Part shown: piece after piece, positions 24,331 through 37,069 of the stretch | How the letters are laid out: every line of letters starts with the position of its first letter | Numbering within the stretch: position 1 is the first letter of the stretch | DNA from: Xiphias gladius | Taxonomy: Eukaryota > Chordata > Actinopteri > Istiophoriformes > Xiphiidae | Assembly (NCBI RefSeq): GCF_016859285.1 | Contig: NC_053412.1 | Location: 895,289-959,288, forward strand | DNA: 64,000 nucleotides | Reading direction: 5' to 3' | Position numbers and translations under genes: made by a program | Notes under the pieces: generated by a model | What the model was told of the DNA's origin: nothing | What the model saw: only the letters and a program-made list of their open reading frames with translations | Databases searched by the model: none

Positions 24331-26178
24331 GGAACATGAAACCTCAACTTTGTAAATATCTGAGATTTAAGAGCAAATACGCATCAAAACAAACATGGAA
24401 GCTACTGCACATTTCATTTTTTGTGTTGAAACCCAGAAAACAGAACAACAGTCCCAGTGCAACACTAGTCAAAGCTTGACCTGGAGCGCCATCTAGTGGC
24501 CCATGTGACGACTGAGCTGAGAAACTGCAGCATTTCAGTCTTCCAACTGCTTTTATCGTCACGAGTGACTCTGAGTCGTCTGCTGCTTTTATTAAATGAA
24601 CCCATGGTTGTTTTCCGTCTTCGTTCAGCTCAAATATGATCTTTACTTCGTCTCTTTGCTTTTGTTTCCATTGTGTCCACCTCTTGTAACTGCTTACGTC
24701 AGGTATCACAGGTGACCTGATCTCACCTGATCAACCGCCACCGAGTTTTGGACGGATGATTTTCAACTTTGAATCCAACAGTATTTTCTAAAGTAAACCT
24801 CAAAACTTAATATCTTTCTGATGTGATTTATTTATACACCGATTCCTGTTTCTATCCCGTGGACGGTCCGAACTTGTTCATTTCCTTTCGGTGACGCTTT
24901 ATTTTGTGGCTCATTGATTTTTTTTTGTATTTCCTCGGACGTTCGGTCGACAGAAACGTGTAATCTGATATTACTTTTGAGGGAAAATAGAAATTTCTCT
25001 GAAAGAAAAGCTTGATTTCATTCATTATTCCTTTATAGTCAGAAACTTTATTCTCTCTTTATGTTGAACTGCAGACAAATCTCAAATTTTTGCATGTTCA
25101 GTTCACCGACCAATATCACTCTCTAGGTTATGTTACTGGACATTTAACCTTTAATTAGCACCAACATAGTTCTTCACAGAAATTATGGATCAGTAGTATC
25201 AAGTCTTGCCCTTCTTTCCTTTAACTTTTTTTTAAACTATTTGGCAAATACTTTTATATGTCTTCTTTTTATTCCTCTAACTTCTAATATATAATTCAGA
25301 ATGATGGATAATAATAGTAATTTTGATCCATTTTCAATCAAGAAAGAAACACAAAAATCCACAGGTGACGCATCCGGGAAGTTCGATAAAACCCATCTGA
25401 TCGGGACAAACAAATCATCACTGATCAATCTGTCTTTTCTTTTATTATCAAATGGATATGAGGTCGTCTGCGAGTCGACAAACGACACAAACACACACCA
25501 ATTTCAGCTCGAAAAGTGCAACAGAAGGCGTCCCTTCAAACCACAGACGTCATAAATACAACAGCGCAAGGATGCGAGTGATTTAAATAGTAGATCCCTT
25601 TTAAACTTGATTATAAATTATAGTTGTGTTTGCAAGGGAGGTGGAGAATAAAGCTTTCATACAAAAAGGAGTGTGTGGAAGTGTCATTACATATCAGGAA
25701 TGTGTGAAAGATGCAAAGCAAAGAAAGGCTTAGGGAAAAACGGCAGAGTTTACAGGAGATCGTATCGCACGCAGTGAAGCTGCTGCTCAGCCCGCAGCGA
25801 TTTCTTCAGAGATTCCTGAAAGTTATTAAACTGTGTTGAAACAGCTGCATGGACACAACAGAGATCACAAAAGACAGTTTAAGGCACAAGAATCTCACGC
25901 TGGAAATTTCAGGCCGGCAGATTTTGGAAAAATAGCATTTTCTCTGCCAAGACAAGGTGTATTTAAAGGAAGGAGAAAATCGAGATTGTCAAAACATCCA
26001 GAAAAATGACGAGCGTTTCCCTTTAAAGTTGCAGCTTCCCCAACCTGTTTGTCCTTTATGTCTTTGTTTTCCACATTAAAAAGTGTCCGCGCTTCCTGTG
26101 AACTCCAGTTTTAAACACACAACCAGTCGACGTGCTGTTGTTATTTGGTCTGCAGGAAACGAAAGGACACGTGAACAC

Positions 26179-26680
26179 TACATGGCCATAAGTATGCGGA
26201 CACGTCTGAGTACTTTTGGTCTGGGCTTGTTTTTCCGTGGCCACACTGTACTCACAGCGCTCTAACACTGCTCAGTGTTTTAGTGTCTGATAAGCTTTTA
26301 AAGTCGTGGATTGGAACCTATTTTCTTTTTTTTGGGCTGAACGCCTGGTGAAGGAAATCTTGACGCTTTCCTGCACAGAGCCAGCTCCATAAAGAAATGG
26401 TTTCCCAGTTTGGCGTGGTCGAACTTGACTGGTCTGCACGGAGCCCCGATCCAGACCCCACCCAACACACCTCTGGGAAGACCCAGCATCCCGCTGATGC
26501 TGGGTCTGTGATCACCCAGCATCAGTGCTGGACCTCATTGACTGGGAGCAAATCCCGGCAGAAGGTTCGACCTTTAGTGGAAAGACGAGAGTGGAGGCTG
26601 TTAGAGCAGCACATTAATGCCCACGGAGTCACCATCACGTGTTCAACTACCACATGTCCACATACTTTTGGCCACATAAA
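26179..26680. mobile_element. degenerate Tc1/mariner-type transposon relic
   Basis: The ends form imperfect inverted repeats: ATGGCCATAAGTATGCGGAC at 26182 and TGTCCACATACTTTTGGCCA at 26655, both beside TA dinucleotides as expected for a Tc1 insertion. On the plus strand the interior near 26417-26470 reads VELDWSARSPDPDPTQH, which matches the conserved transposase segment DWPSQSPDLNPIEH that carries a catalytic acidic residue. The copy is only about 500 bp, with stops and frame breaks, and cannot encode an active enzyme. A palindrome (26480-26506) interrupts the transposase-derived part. Confidence 0.7.
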
Positions 26681-27140
26681 GCAGTTTGACTGAGCAGGAT
26701 CTGTACATAAAGAGGAAGCAGAATCAGGGAAGTACCAAGGTTACCAGGCCAGTTGAAAACACACATACAACAATGGAAGTGAGATTCCCCTGGTGAAAAT
26801 GGCAACATGAGCTCAAACACGTCGAGGCACTAACCTTTTGTTGTTTTTGTTTTTTTTTAAATCTGAATTTTACACATTTGGACAAAAATACATTTTAGGG
26901 TGTAAAAATAAAAGCCCAAAGAAGCGAGCAGGCCAGGAATCAGAGCGCTGATGGTCAGGTGTTTCTCTCGCCTGCTGAACCCTGCAGCTGTCAGGACATT
27001 TTATGGTGTGAAGCTGCTGCCTGCTTGGTTCTGTCCATCTGAGCAGATGTTTTGTTTTGGTTTTTTTCTTTTTTTTTTGTTTTTTTTTGTTGTTTAGTTT
27101 AGTTTTTTTGGGGGGGGTTTGGCTCTTTGTCACCTCGAGG
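26681..27140 (-). other. ralb: probable ralb 3' UTR and flank
   Basis: This stretch follows the ralb stop codon on the minus strand. It holds T/G-rich simple sequence at 27035-27120, which reads as A/C-rich on the transcript. I did not find a clear AATAAA on the minus strand, so the transcript end is unknown. Confidence 0.35.
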
Positions 27141-29478
<2,338 letters not shown>

Positions 29479-29584
29479 GACTCTGGTCTACGTCAGTCGG
29501 GCAGCCCACAGCTCTGCCTGACTTCTGAAGTCCGACAGGGAAAGGTAGAGACCAGGAGGGACCGGCACAGGATGAGAGATGAAG

Positions 29585-29602
29585 TATATATATATATATA
29601 TT
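29585..29602. repeat. (TA)n microsatellite
   Basis: An 18-bp TA run upstream of the first coding exon of ralb, probably within its 5' intron. Confidence 0.85.
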
Positions 29603-29669
29603 TAAGACATACAGGCAGAATGGTCCAGCAGCTGTATATAAAACAGAAACCTGACACAGATTCATACCA

Positions 29670-29672
<3 letters not shown>

Positions 29673-29709
<37 letters not shown>
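29673..29709. repeat. (CA)n microsatellite
   Basis: A CA run of about 37 bp, probably inside the 5' intron of ralb. Confidence 0.95.
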
Positions 29710-29710
<1 letters not shown>

Positions 29711-30649
29711 GCATCCATCAATATTAAAAATACATTCCACAAGAACCAACTCTGAAAGATTTACTTATAAGAACATATCTCCAAACCACTGAAACGCAGG
29801 CCTGCAACAAAACACAAAAATATCGATTATCATTTGACATGAATGAATACTTTCACAACACAATTATTTTCCTCGTGTTGTGGCAGTTTCACTCTTCCTC
29901 CAGAAACCGCCCCGACCACCCTGCACCCTGGAGATTAACTGATTACTCGACCGGCAGAAAATTAACCGACAACAATTTTCTTATCTGGTTAACTGTAAAA
30001 AAGTTATGCAGGAAAACTGACAAAAATGGCCTGGTACCAGCCTCTCGGATGTTTTCATGCTTTTCTGTGATAGTAAACTTTATATTTTTGGGGGGGTCTT
30101 TGAGCTTGTTAGGCTTAAACCAAACCATCCGTTATTAAAGAGAAGAACCGTCTCTGCAGCCCTGCAGTTGTCCTGTGATGGACTAACACGACCTTGCCCA
30201 AGATTTTCTGTGTGTGTGAAATAATGAACACACGGTCTGATAAAACACAACACATCTGACAGTCTGTGATGAAACTACTGTTGCAGTGAAAAGCAGTAAA
30301 CCTGGGGCTTCTGGGGCCAGTCCCCTGCCTCGCAAACAAGAGCTAGGGGCCCGCTGAGACTGAGGCCCCTGAGTGCGCTCCGGTAGCAGTGGTCAGGCCG
30401 AGGAGGGCCACTGCAAACGCGCTGCTGGGAGATACCAGGAACAGACCCACTCGTCGGTGACCTTTCCGGCTCCCTGTCAGCGCAAGGACACTGACGTGAG
30501 GCGGGAGTCGGCGGCTGTCGGGACAAACTGAGTAATGGAGGGAACTTTGAACGCCCTCAGCCTCGGAGACAAACACATGAATAATAGGCCTGACTGTGCT
30601 CAAGGAGGAACTGTAATTCACCCTGTCAACACACAGCTCCAACTTCCTC

Positions 30650-31330
30650 TCAGTATCAACCAGCTGACAGCTGCGAAACACTTTCTACGAGACACTCAAC
30701 AGCCCCCCCGCCCGGGTGCCCGCCTTCAGCCTAAACGACGCCTCTGATTGGATGACGACGCGAGCGACACCCCCCGCTATTGGCTGCTTGGGCTGTCGGT
30801 CTCCAGGCCGATAGCTAGCCAGGGGAACAGCGACTGATAAGGCTTTCCGTCGCCCGGACGTTAAAAGCTTCCCCCGGCGGAGCGGCGGAGCGGGGGGAAG
30901 CTCCAGGCTGGCGCGAAGCAGGCCGGAGAGGTCCGCTAACTCACCTGCTAACGTGTTTTTCTGTCGCTCGCTGAGAAATCCGCCATAAAGCGACGCGCAC
31001 TCAACTTTCACAAGTTGATCAGGAGACTCTGCCCCACCTAGTACCCGTACTCGGCCGAAGACTGTCTACGTCCGAGCGGAGGGGTCACTCTGTCGCTGAA
31101 AAATGGCGCCGCCAGCGTAGCCGCGACCAAGGCGACTTACTCAGCTTACTCAGTCAGGGGCAACGCTCCCCACACGATCCGGTTCAAGGTCGACTTACAC
31201 CAGGCGTCGGGGGACGTGCGGTACAGCACGCGGCTCCCCGCTACTCGCGTTGGCTGCAGCTCGCGGACTGGCGAACCCGGGAAAAGCGCGGAGTGATACA
31301 TCCCACCCTTTAGCTCCTCTCAGGGCGAGG
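30650..31330 (-). promoter_or_regulatory. ralb: CpG-rich region, likely ralb promoter and untranslated first exon
   Basis: This is a dense CpG segment about 1.2-1.8 kb upstream of the ralb ATG. It has two ATTGG (inverted CCAAT) boxes at 30747 and 30780, a TGACGACG element between them, and an AAAATGGCGCC motif at 31099 resembling a YY1 site. Vertebrate Ral genes have an untranslated first exon, and a possible acceptor lies just upstream of the ATG near 29520, so the start of transcription is placed here by inference. Confidence 0.6.
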
Positions 31331-33570
31331 CGGCCGATGTTAACAGGATATGATGTCACGGAATTCCTCGTAGTTCTCCCAAGAATGTATTTATTTATCT
31401 CTTAATATATATTATTTTTAAAAAATAAAAATATTCTTTATTCTTATCATTGGTGGCATTTTTTGTGCTGTAGCGTCTGCAGTGTTTTCTTCACGTTTCC
31501 TACTCTGTCGGTTTCTGGAGCGAACAGAAGTGAATCCTGCAGCGAACAGACACTAACGCGTCCATGCTCTGTTACTAACAACGGACTCAGTAGCGGCCCA
31601 AACTTTTTCTACATGGCATCGATACCGTTTGAGTTTTTTCTGTTTCTTAAGTCTGTGGAAATACGTTTGTAACACAGTATGTGCAGAAAATAAATAAATA
31701 TAAAGTGAACGGTAAACATTTCAGTTGGTGATTATTTTTTTTACAAGTCTAAAATAAGTAAAATGTCTTGTCCGACCAAACTCACAGGGATTCAGTTTAA
31801 TTTGATTTATAAAAGAAAGAGAAAAAAAAGTAGCAAAATAAGTATGCAAAATGTAGTAAAACCTTCTTAGGATTTTTTTTTTTAATTAAATACAGCTATT
31901 TTCAGAGGTTTTATATATATATATATAAAGCTCATCTGCAGCTACCTTACAGGCATGCAATTCCCATATTCGGAACAAAGATGGCGCTATTTCATTACTT
32001 TGTCCAGCGCTGGTCCCTGACTGGTCACAGCCTCGTCGCTTTAAACGCTGGTTGTGATGAGGTAAAAACATCTACATTGAACTTCCCCGAATGTCCCTTT
32101 AAATGACCCGTGAGCAGACACGACGCTAGGAAACGATGTTTTGTCCTGTAGCATCATTTTATAGACATTTCCCCGAATGAAGACTGACACGTTCATTACC
32201 TGTGGAAAGTTTAAGAATTCAGATTTTGCAGATTTGCTCCAAAAAAACAAAACAAAACACGTGTTATTAATCTATCATGTCAGAATAAGTCAAATCCGAC
32301 TCTTGTGATTTCAGTAAAAACAGGGTCATGTGAGGGGAAGAGGCAGACGTGACCTGTTTTTACACTTCGTGTTGCTTTGCCTTATGATAATCGCCAGCTG
32401 AGAGGTCAAAGGTCACCTCGGCTCTGTCTCTTGCTACAGGGCTGCTGCTGCTGCTGCTGGATGTCTCGGGCTGTGAGGAGCTGATTTGGTTTGGAGGTTT
32501 TTACTAACAAATGCCGTCGTCCGGGTCGCTCGTCAGTCCAGGCTGTTGCGGACTGTGTTGAATTTGACTAGTAAGGCTCGGGTTGTTTCCATACCCGCAT
32601 GTCTATTTGGGGGGGGGGCACACGGCCGGCAGCACGCAGGCACCGGGGCGCACCGACGCCTGTGTTTAGGAACGACGTGTTCAGCGCGACGTTCTGCTGT
32701 CCGCATACTTTGGGCCACGTCTGGACACACAAATACAAACGTTTCGTCCGCGTCGCAACAGCCCGTGTGAGCTCGGCGCGACCCCAGAGAGAAGCCACCG
32801 CGGCTGCGCTTGTGTCAGAGAGGCCCCGTGTAAAACACAAGAGCCCGGGAACAGAACACATCCCACGAGGCGAGAATGAAAGGGGTCGGGACCAGCCTTA
32901 GAGCCTCCGGTAAACTGTTGGGAAACCGTAGGGTATGAATGAAACTTCCCCGATTTACACGGTCTAAGAATGATGCCCTCCACTCGGGCACTTCTGTTCT
33001 CTGCCCCTCTACGTTCGATTCGTCCTGCCCACAGTTTCGCACGTGAATATTTTACGAACAAAACGCACGACAGCTCGATACGGATCCGAGATTCCGGAGT
33101 CAATGCAGTGAAGTTGGCTCCATCTGGAGCGGCCTCAGCAACAGTAGCGAAGTAATATTTACATAGATGTAACTCTGACGGGTGTCATCGTGCTGCACAA
33201 TGAGGTTTTTAACTTTTAACACTAGAAGGACTTTTTCCTGAGGAGACGCCTGTAGTTTTACTTGAGCCAGATTCTCAGGGCGCTGCTCGGACTGGATCTG
33301 GGTACGGTCCTACCGGCTGATACAGGATCTGAATACTTCTTCCACTGCTGACAACCACTAAGATCTTTGAATAGTTCTGTCTCTGACTGCAGAACAGTCT
33401 CCTTCAGTGGTACTCTGAAGAAACTGCAGGTTTAACTCACTGGTCATAAAAGCATTTATTACTTTTTCCAAGTCTGCTCCTATAAAGTCACCGCAGGAAT
33501 ATTATCTGGGATTAAAGTGGAATATTAATCCCTTTAGGAATAATTCAGTGATTTCTCCTTGGGGACCATT
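31331..33570. other. intergenic region between the ralb and inhbb promoters
   Basis: The first part is AT-rich and is followed by a CpG-containing stretch at 32400-33110. No open frame there resembles a known protein. A sequence at 32699-32722 resembles the end of the Tc1-like relic, and a repeat fragment (GGATCTGAATACTTCTTCCA) lies at 33327-33346. Enhancers for either gene could lie here, but nothing shows it directly. Confidence 0.45.
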
Positions 33571-33576
33571 AATAAC

Positions 33577-33635
33577 ACGCCCCCTCCCTCCCTCCCTCCC
33601 TCCTCCTCTCTCTCCCTCCTCCTCTCTCTCCCTCT
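33577..33635. repeat. CT/CCT-rich polypyrimidine tract
   Basis: About 58 bp of almost pure C and T (CCCT, CCT and CT units), ending just before the CCAAT box of the inhbb promoter. Confidence 0.85.
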
Positions 33636-33715
33636 CCTCATTGGCCGCGCCCACCTGATTCTGGACCCCCCCCCCCGTATATAAAAAAGTTTTCGGTGTG
33701 TGGCGGCTCCCGAGC
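33636..33715 (+). promoter_or_regulatory. inhbb: inhbb core promoter
   Basis: In order it holds an inverted CCAAT box (ATTGG, 33640-33644), a GC-box-like GGCCGCGCCCACC (33643-33655), a C-rich spacer, and a clear TATA box TATATAAAA (33678-33686). Transcription should start about 30 bp further on, near 33708. That places the start about 750 nt upstream of the chosen inhbb ATG. No splice signal was needed between the two. Confidence 0.7.
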
Positions 33716-33728
33716 CTCAGACGCCAGA

Positions 33729-33872
33729 ATGGAAACGCTCCTCGGTGCGCTCACTGGCACACCTCCCTCTCCTCCTCCTCCTCCTCATCTTCTTCTTCTT
33801 CTTAATTGCGCATCTGCACTCCGGCTACGCCACAGTGGGAGTCACGACCAAGAACGTTTGAACTATATTTAG
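33729..33872 (+). CDS. upstream ORF 1 in the inhbb 5' leader (47 aa)
   Basis: The first ATG after the inferred start site opens a 47-codon frame: METLLGALTG, then a Pro run, a Leu run made by CTT repeats, and a unique tail ending in LNYI before TAG. Context is GCCAGAATGG (A at -2, G at -3, G at +4), fairly strong. It probably acts in cis on translation of inhbb rather than making a useful peptide. Its ATG is only about 20 nt from the predicted cap, so many ribosomes may miss it. Confidence 0.4.
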   Translation: METLLGALTGTPPSPPPPPHLLLLLNCASALRLRHSGSHDQERLNYI

Positions 33873-33890
33873 AGAATAAAAAAAGTGAGG

Positions 33891-33986
33891 ATGATGATGA
33901 TGATGATGATGATGGTGATGGTGATGATGATGATGATGATGATGATGAGCCCTCTGTGTCTGTGGACCAAGAAAATGATGGATTGA
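33891..33986 (+). CDS. upstream ORF 2 in the inhbb leader, a polymethionine frame
   Basis: A (GAT/ATG)n microsatellite in the leader reads in one frame as eight Met, Val, Met, Val, eight Met, then SPLCLWTKKMMD and a stop. It offers a cluster of in-frame start codons about 470 nt ahead of the inhbb ATG. Another frame of the same repeat is an Asp run with no ATG. Translation is not shown. Confidence 0.35.
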   Translation: MMMMMMMMVMVMMMMMMMMSPLCLWTKKMMD

Positions 33987-34458
33987 ACTTTAAAAATGTT
34001 CAAGGAGGATTTGGATTCAGTTCTTCTCGGCTTGTGGAATATGATGCAGGGAGGTTTTCAGCGGGGCCGATGCTGATTAATGAAACCATGACACATGTTC
34101 TGCTTCTGACAGAGGTGATGCTTTGCGTGTGAAGCTGCTCCAAACTCCAACGCTCAGAGCCCCCAAAAACAGGAATCAAGAGGACTCCGCTTCCCGTTTT
34201 TGACAGGCTGTTGACAATGACCAAAGACATCCATACAATGATGAAATAAAAAAGATTTCTCACGCACACATCTCCGGCCGATTGGAAATAAATTGCACCG
34301 ACTGCCATCCAAGTGCGTCAGACCTGAGCGGACCGCCGTTACGCATGGAGACAGCTCGGGACTGAGAGGATTTTCTTTACCTGTTCACACTTCATTTTAT
34401 GATTTTAACTCTGACAAAAGAGGAAAAAAAAGTTGTTCTACTCCTCCTCAAACAGAAA

Positions 34459-36994
34459 ATGAGTAGCTGTCTTTTCCGACTGGCACTCCTCGTGGCTTGC
34501 GTCCTCTCCATCCGCTGCACCGCTGCGCCCGGGACCGAGGCGGAGGCGCACACGGCGCCCAGGGATACCTGCGCGTCCTGCGGCATCGCTCAGCCGGAGG
34601 ACCCCGAGTCGGGCCGGCTGAACGTGGACTTCCTAGAGGCGGTAAAGAGGCACATCCTGAGCAGGCTACAGATGCGGGAGAGGCCCAACATCACGCACCC
34701 GGTCCCGAAGGCGGCCATGGTGACGGCGCTGCGGAAGCTCCACGCCGGGAAGCTGCGGGAGGACGGGAGGGTGGAGATCCCCAACCTGGACGGGCACCCG
34801 ATGAGCAACGAGGTGCTGGAGGAGAGCTCGGAGATCATCAGCTTTGCGGAGAAAGGTGCGTGATGGAGACGAGCTGCACATTTTCAGGCTTGAATCTGAG
34901 TTTTTCTGAGAAGGAGCCACAAAAAATGAGAAAGTTCCACCTGATTTCAATGCAATTTTACACTTTTCACTAATTTTCCCAAAACAAACCCCAGTGAGAC
35001 AGATCAGTGTGAACTTTTTCCAACAAGATGCAAAAAAAACCAAAAACACTCAGATTTTCATTTAGACAAATTTGAAATTCTTGTGGATAGCATCATGTTG
35101 GCAGAGTTCTGCTGCGGCTGTACAAAGAATACGAGGTGAAACATGCTTTGTCTCTGCAACAAGCCAACGCATCCTGCAGGGACAGAAGAGCTGAGAGGAT
35201 CTGACATAGAGAGAAAAAAATCCCTCCATTCAGTTAGTTTTTGAAGAGTGAGAAACACAGCTGAGGCTGAAGATCATGTCACAGGTGCTGCTTTTAATCC
35301 GAAACCTCAAATCTCACCCCCCCAAAAAAAAGAAAACATCCTCTTATCATCCACTGAAACACACAGCATCCGGACTGAAGAATGGCTTCAGCCTCTCGGT
35401 GCAAAACTTCAATTCAGCATGACTTTGGTTTGACTGAATTCTAACAACAAGCTGTGAGTTTCTAGAGTTTGAAGTGGCTTCACGAGACTCGGCAGAGGGT
35501 TTAACACACACACATTTACAGCACATTCGTCTTCATTAAACTCAGTATGTGAGATATTTGATACATGTCGTTGGTGAATCAGGGACACGCGCTGAACACC
35601 GGCCAACTCTGCTGCGCTGTGCGTGTGTGTGTCTTTGTATACTGACTGAATGAGAAACAGCCCGGAGAACATGCTGATGTTGAACAGATGTTGATGCAAA
35701 AGGCCTGAAAACCCGCAAAAATAAAAGCAGAGACCATCTGTAGGTGCTACCTGCCTTGTTTTGTGAAGCTGAAAGCTTATTATCTTTCCGTTAACGGTTT
35801 CTGAAGAGGTTCTAACACTATCTTTTTTTAACTCCGTCTTCTTTTGCACGTTGTCTATTAAACCTACTGTGGGTGTTCATCATATTTTGGCTGTTCCCAC
35901 CGTAAACACCTCTGTTGGCCCCCTAAAGTCGGGCACATGCCTCATGTAACAAGTGCTGATTTTGTCTAAATTAAAGTCTGTCGCTTTCTGCAGTGATAAG
36001 ACGTTAAGACATACGTTAAAAGTTGTGGTTTTGCAGGTCTTTATGTCTGTCAACAAAGAAAAAGGATGTTATCATCTAAAAGGTGGATCAAAAAAATGTC
36101 AAATTTTGATTGCAGTGTGGTGAATTGAGAGCTTATGCACAACCTAATTAGATTTTGGGGTTTCGTTCTTTAGAGGTTGGACTTTTACGCATGAACTACT
36201 CTGCTGCATTCATGTGCTCGCGGAACGTTTGGACATCTGGGACTTCTGGCTTCCACCCCAGTGTTGTGTTCACTTTCCTAGAAAACCCATCCTCACACAA
36301 ACATAAGCTCCGGTGGCTTTGCTCTGTGTCGGCGGAGGTTTGCTCCCTGCTGAGAGCCTTTTAGTTTCCGATGTTTCTCTCTGTGGCCGCTGTGTTGCAG
36401 ACCTTCCACCTTGGCGCCGTCAGTTGGCTGCGTTACCGGCACTGAGCAGCTGCCAATGGGGGACATGGAGCGACAACAAGGCTCAGAGGAACGATTTAAC
36501 TCAGGGGCGGTTGAAAGGAGCAGGGCTGAAAATGATCAACGACGCCACCTGCTTCGCCCACGTGTGTCCGTCCGCTCGCCTCTGAAAGCGACCGAACTCT
36601 ACGGAAACATCTGCTTTCCACATCAACAACTCGCTGCATCGCGTCGGCACTCGGGACTGTTATTCTGAACCTGTGTGTGTTCATTATGTCATACGTATCA
36701 GAGTCGTTTATCCCTGTTTATGTTGTAGTATTTGAGCTTTTCTGTGTCTGTCATTGTCTTTGTGTGTGTGATTGATGTTTTCTCAACCGTGTGTGTTTCC
36801 ACGAGTGTCTGCGTCGGCATTTACATGCATCTATATCCAGGATTTTGTGTGTTTCTGTGTGTGTGTGACATGACAGGGTTGTGTTGAATCAGTCCCCTCA
36901 GTATAAGGTCAGAGCTTTTGTGTTGGCCGTCGTGCAGCCTGAATGCAGATTGACGGGCTGAACCCTGCAGCCAGGCAGCCCATTAGAATTCACT

Positions 36995-37069
<75 letters not shown>

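Larger units (their letters stand above)
20666..26178. other. intergenic region upstream of faim
   Basis: No coding exon was recognised on either strand. Untranslated first exon(s) of faim should lie here but cannot be located without transcripts. Visible contents are an ATC/CAT triplet run at 21459-21488, a dispersed repeat at 24002-24181 and a second one at 24231-24330. A 149-codon frame at 21859-22308 starts with GTG and matches no family I know, so I do not call it. Confidence 0.5.

Noticed and set aside
33806..34132. 108-codon frame with aspartate run in the inhbb leader
   Set aside because: It starts with TTG, is driven by the GAT repeat, and has no homology signal. It is leader sequence.
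34497..34973. 158-codon plus-strand frame overlapping inhbb exon 1
   Set aside because: It is an out-of-frame reading of exon 1 (Gly/Arg-rich by composition) that runs into the intron. The other frame matches the INHBB propeptide.
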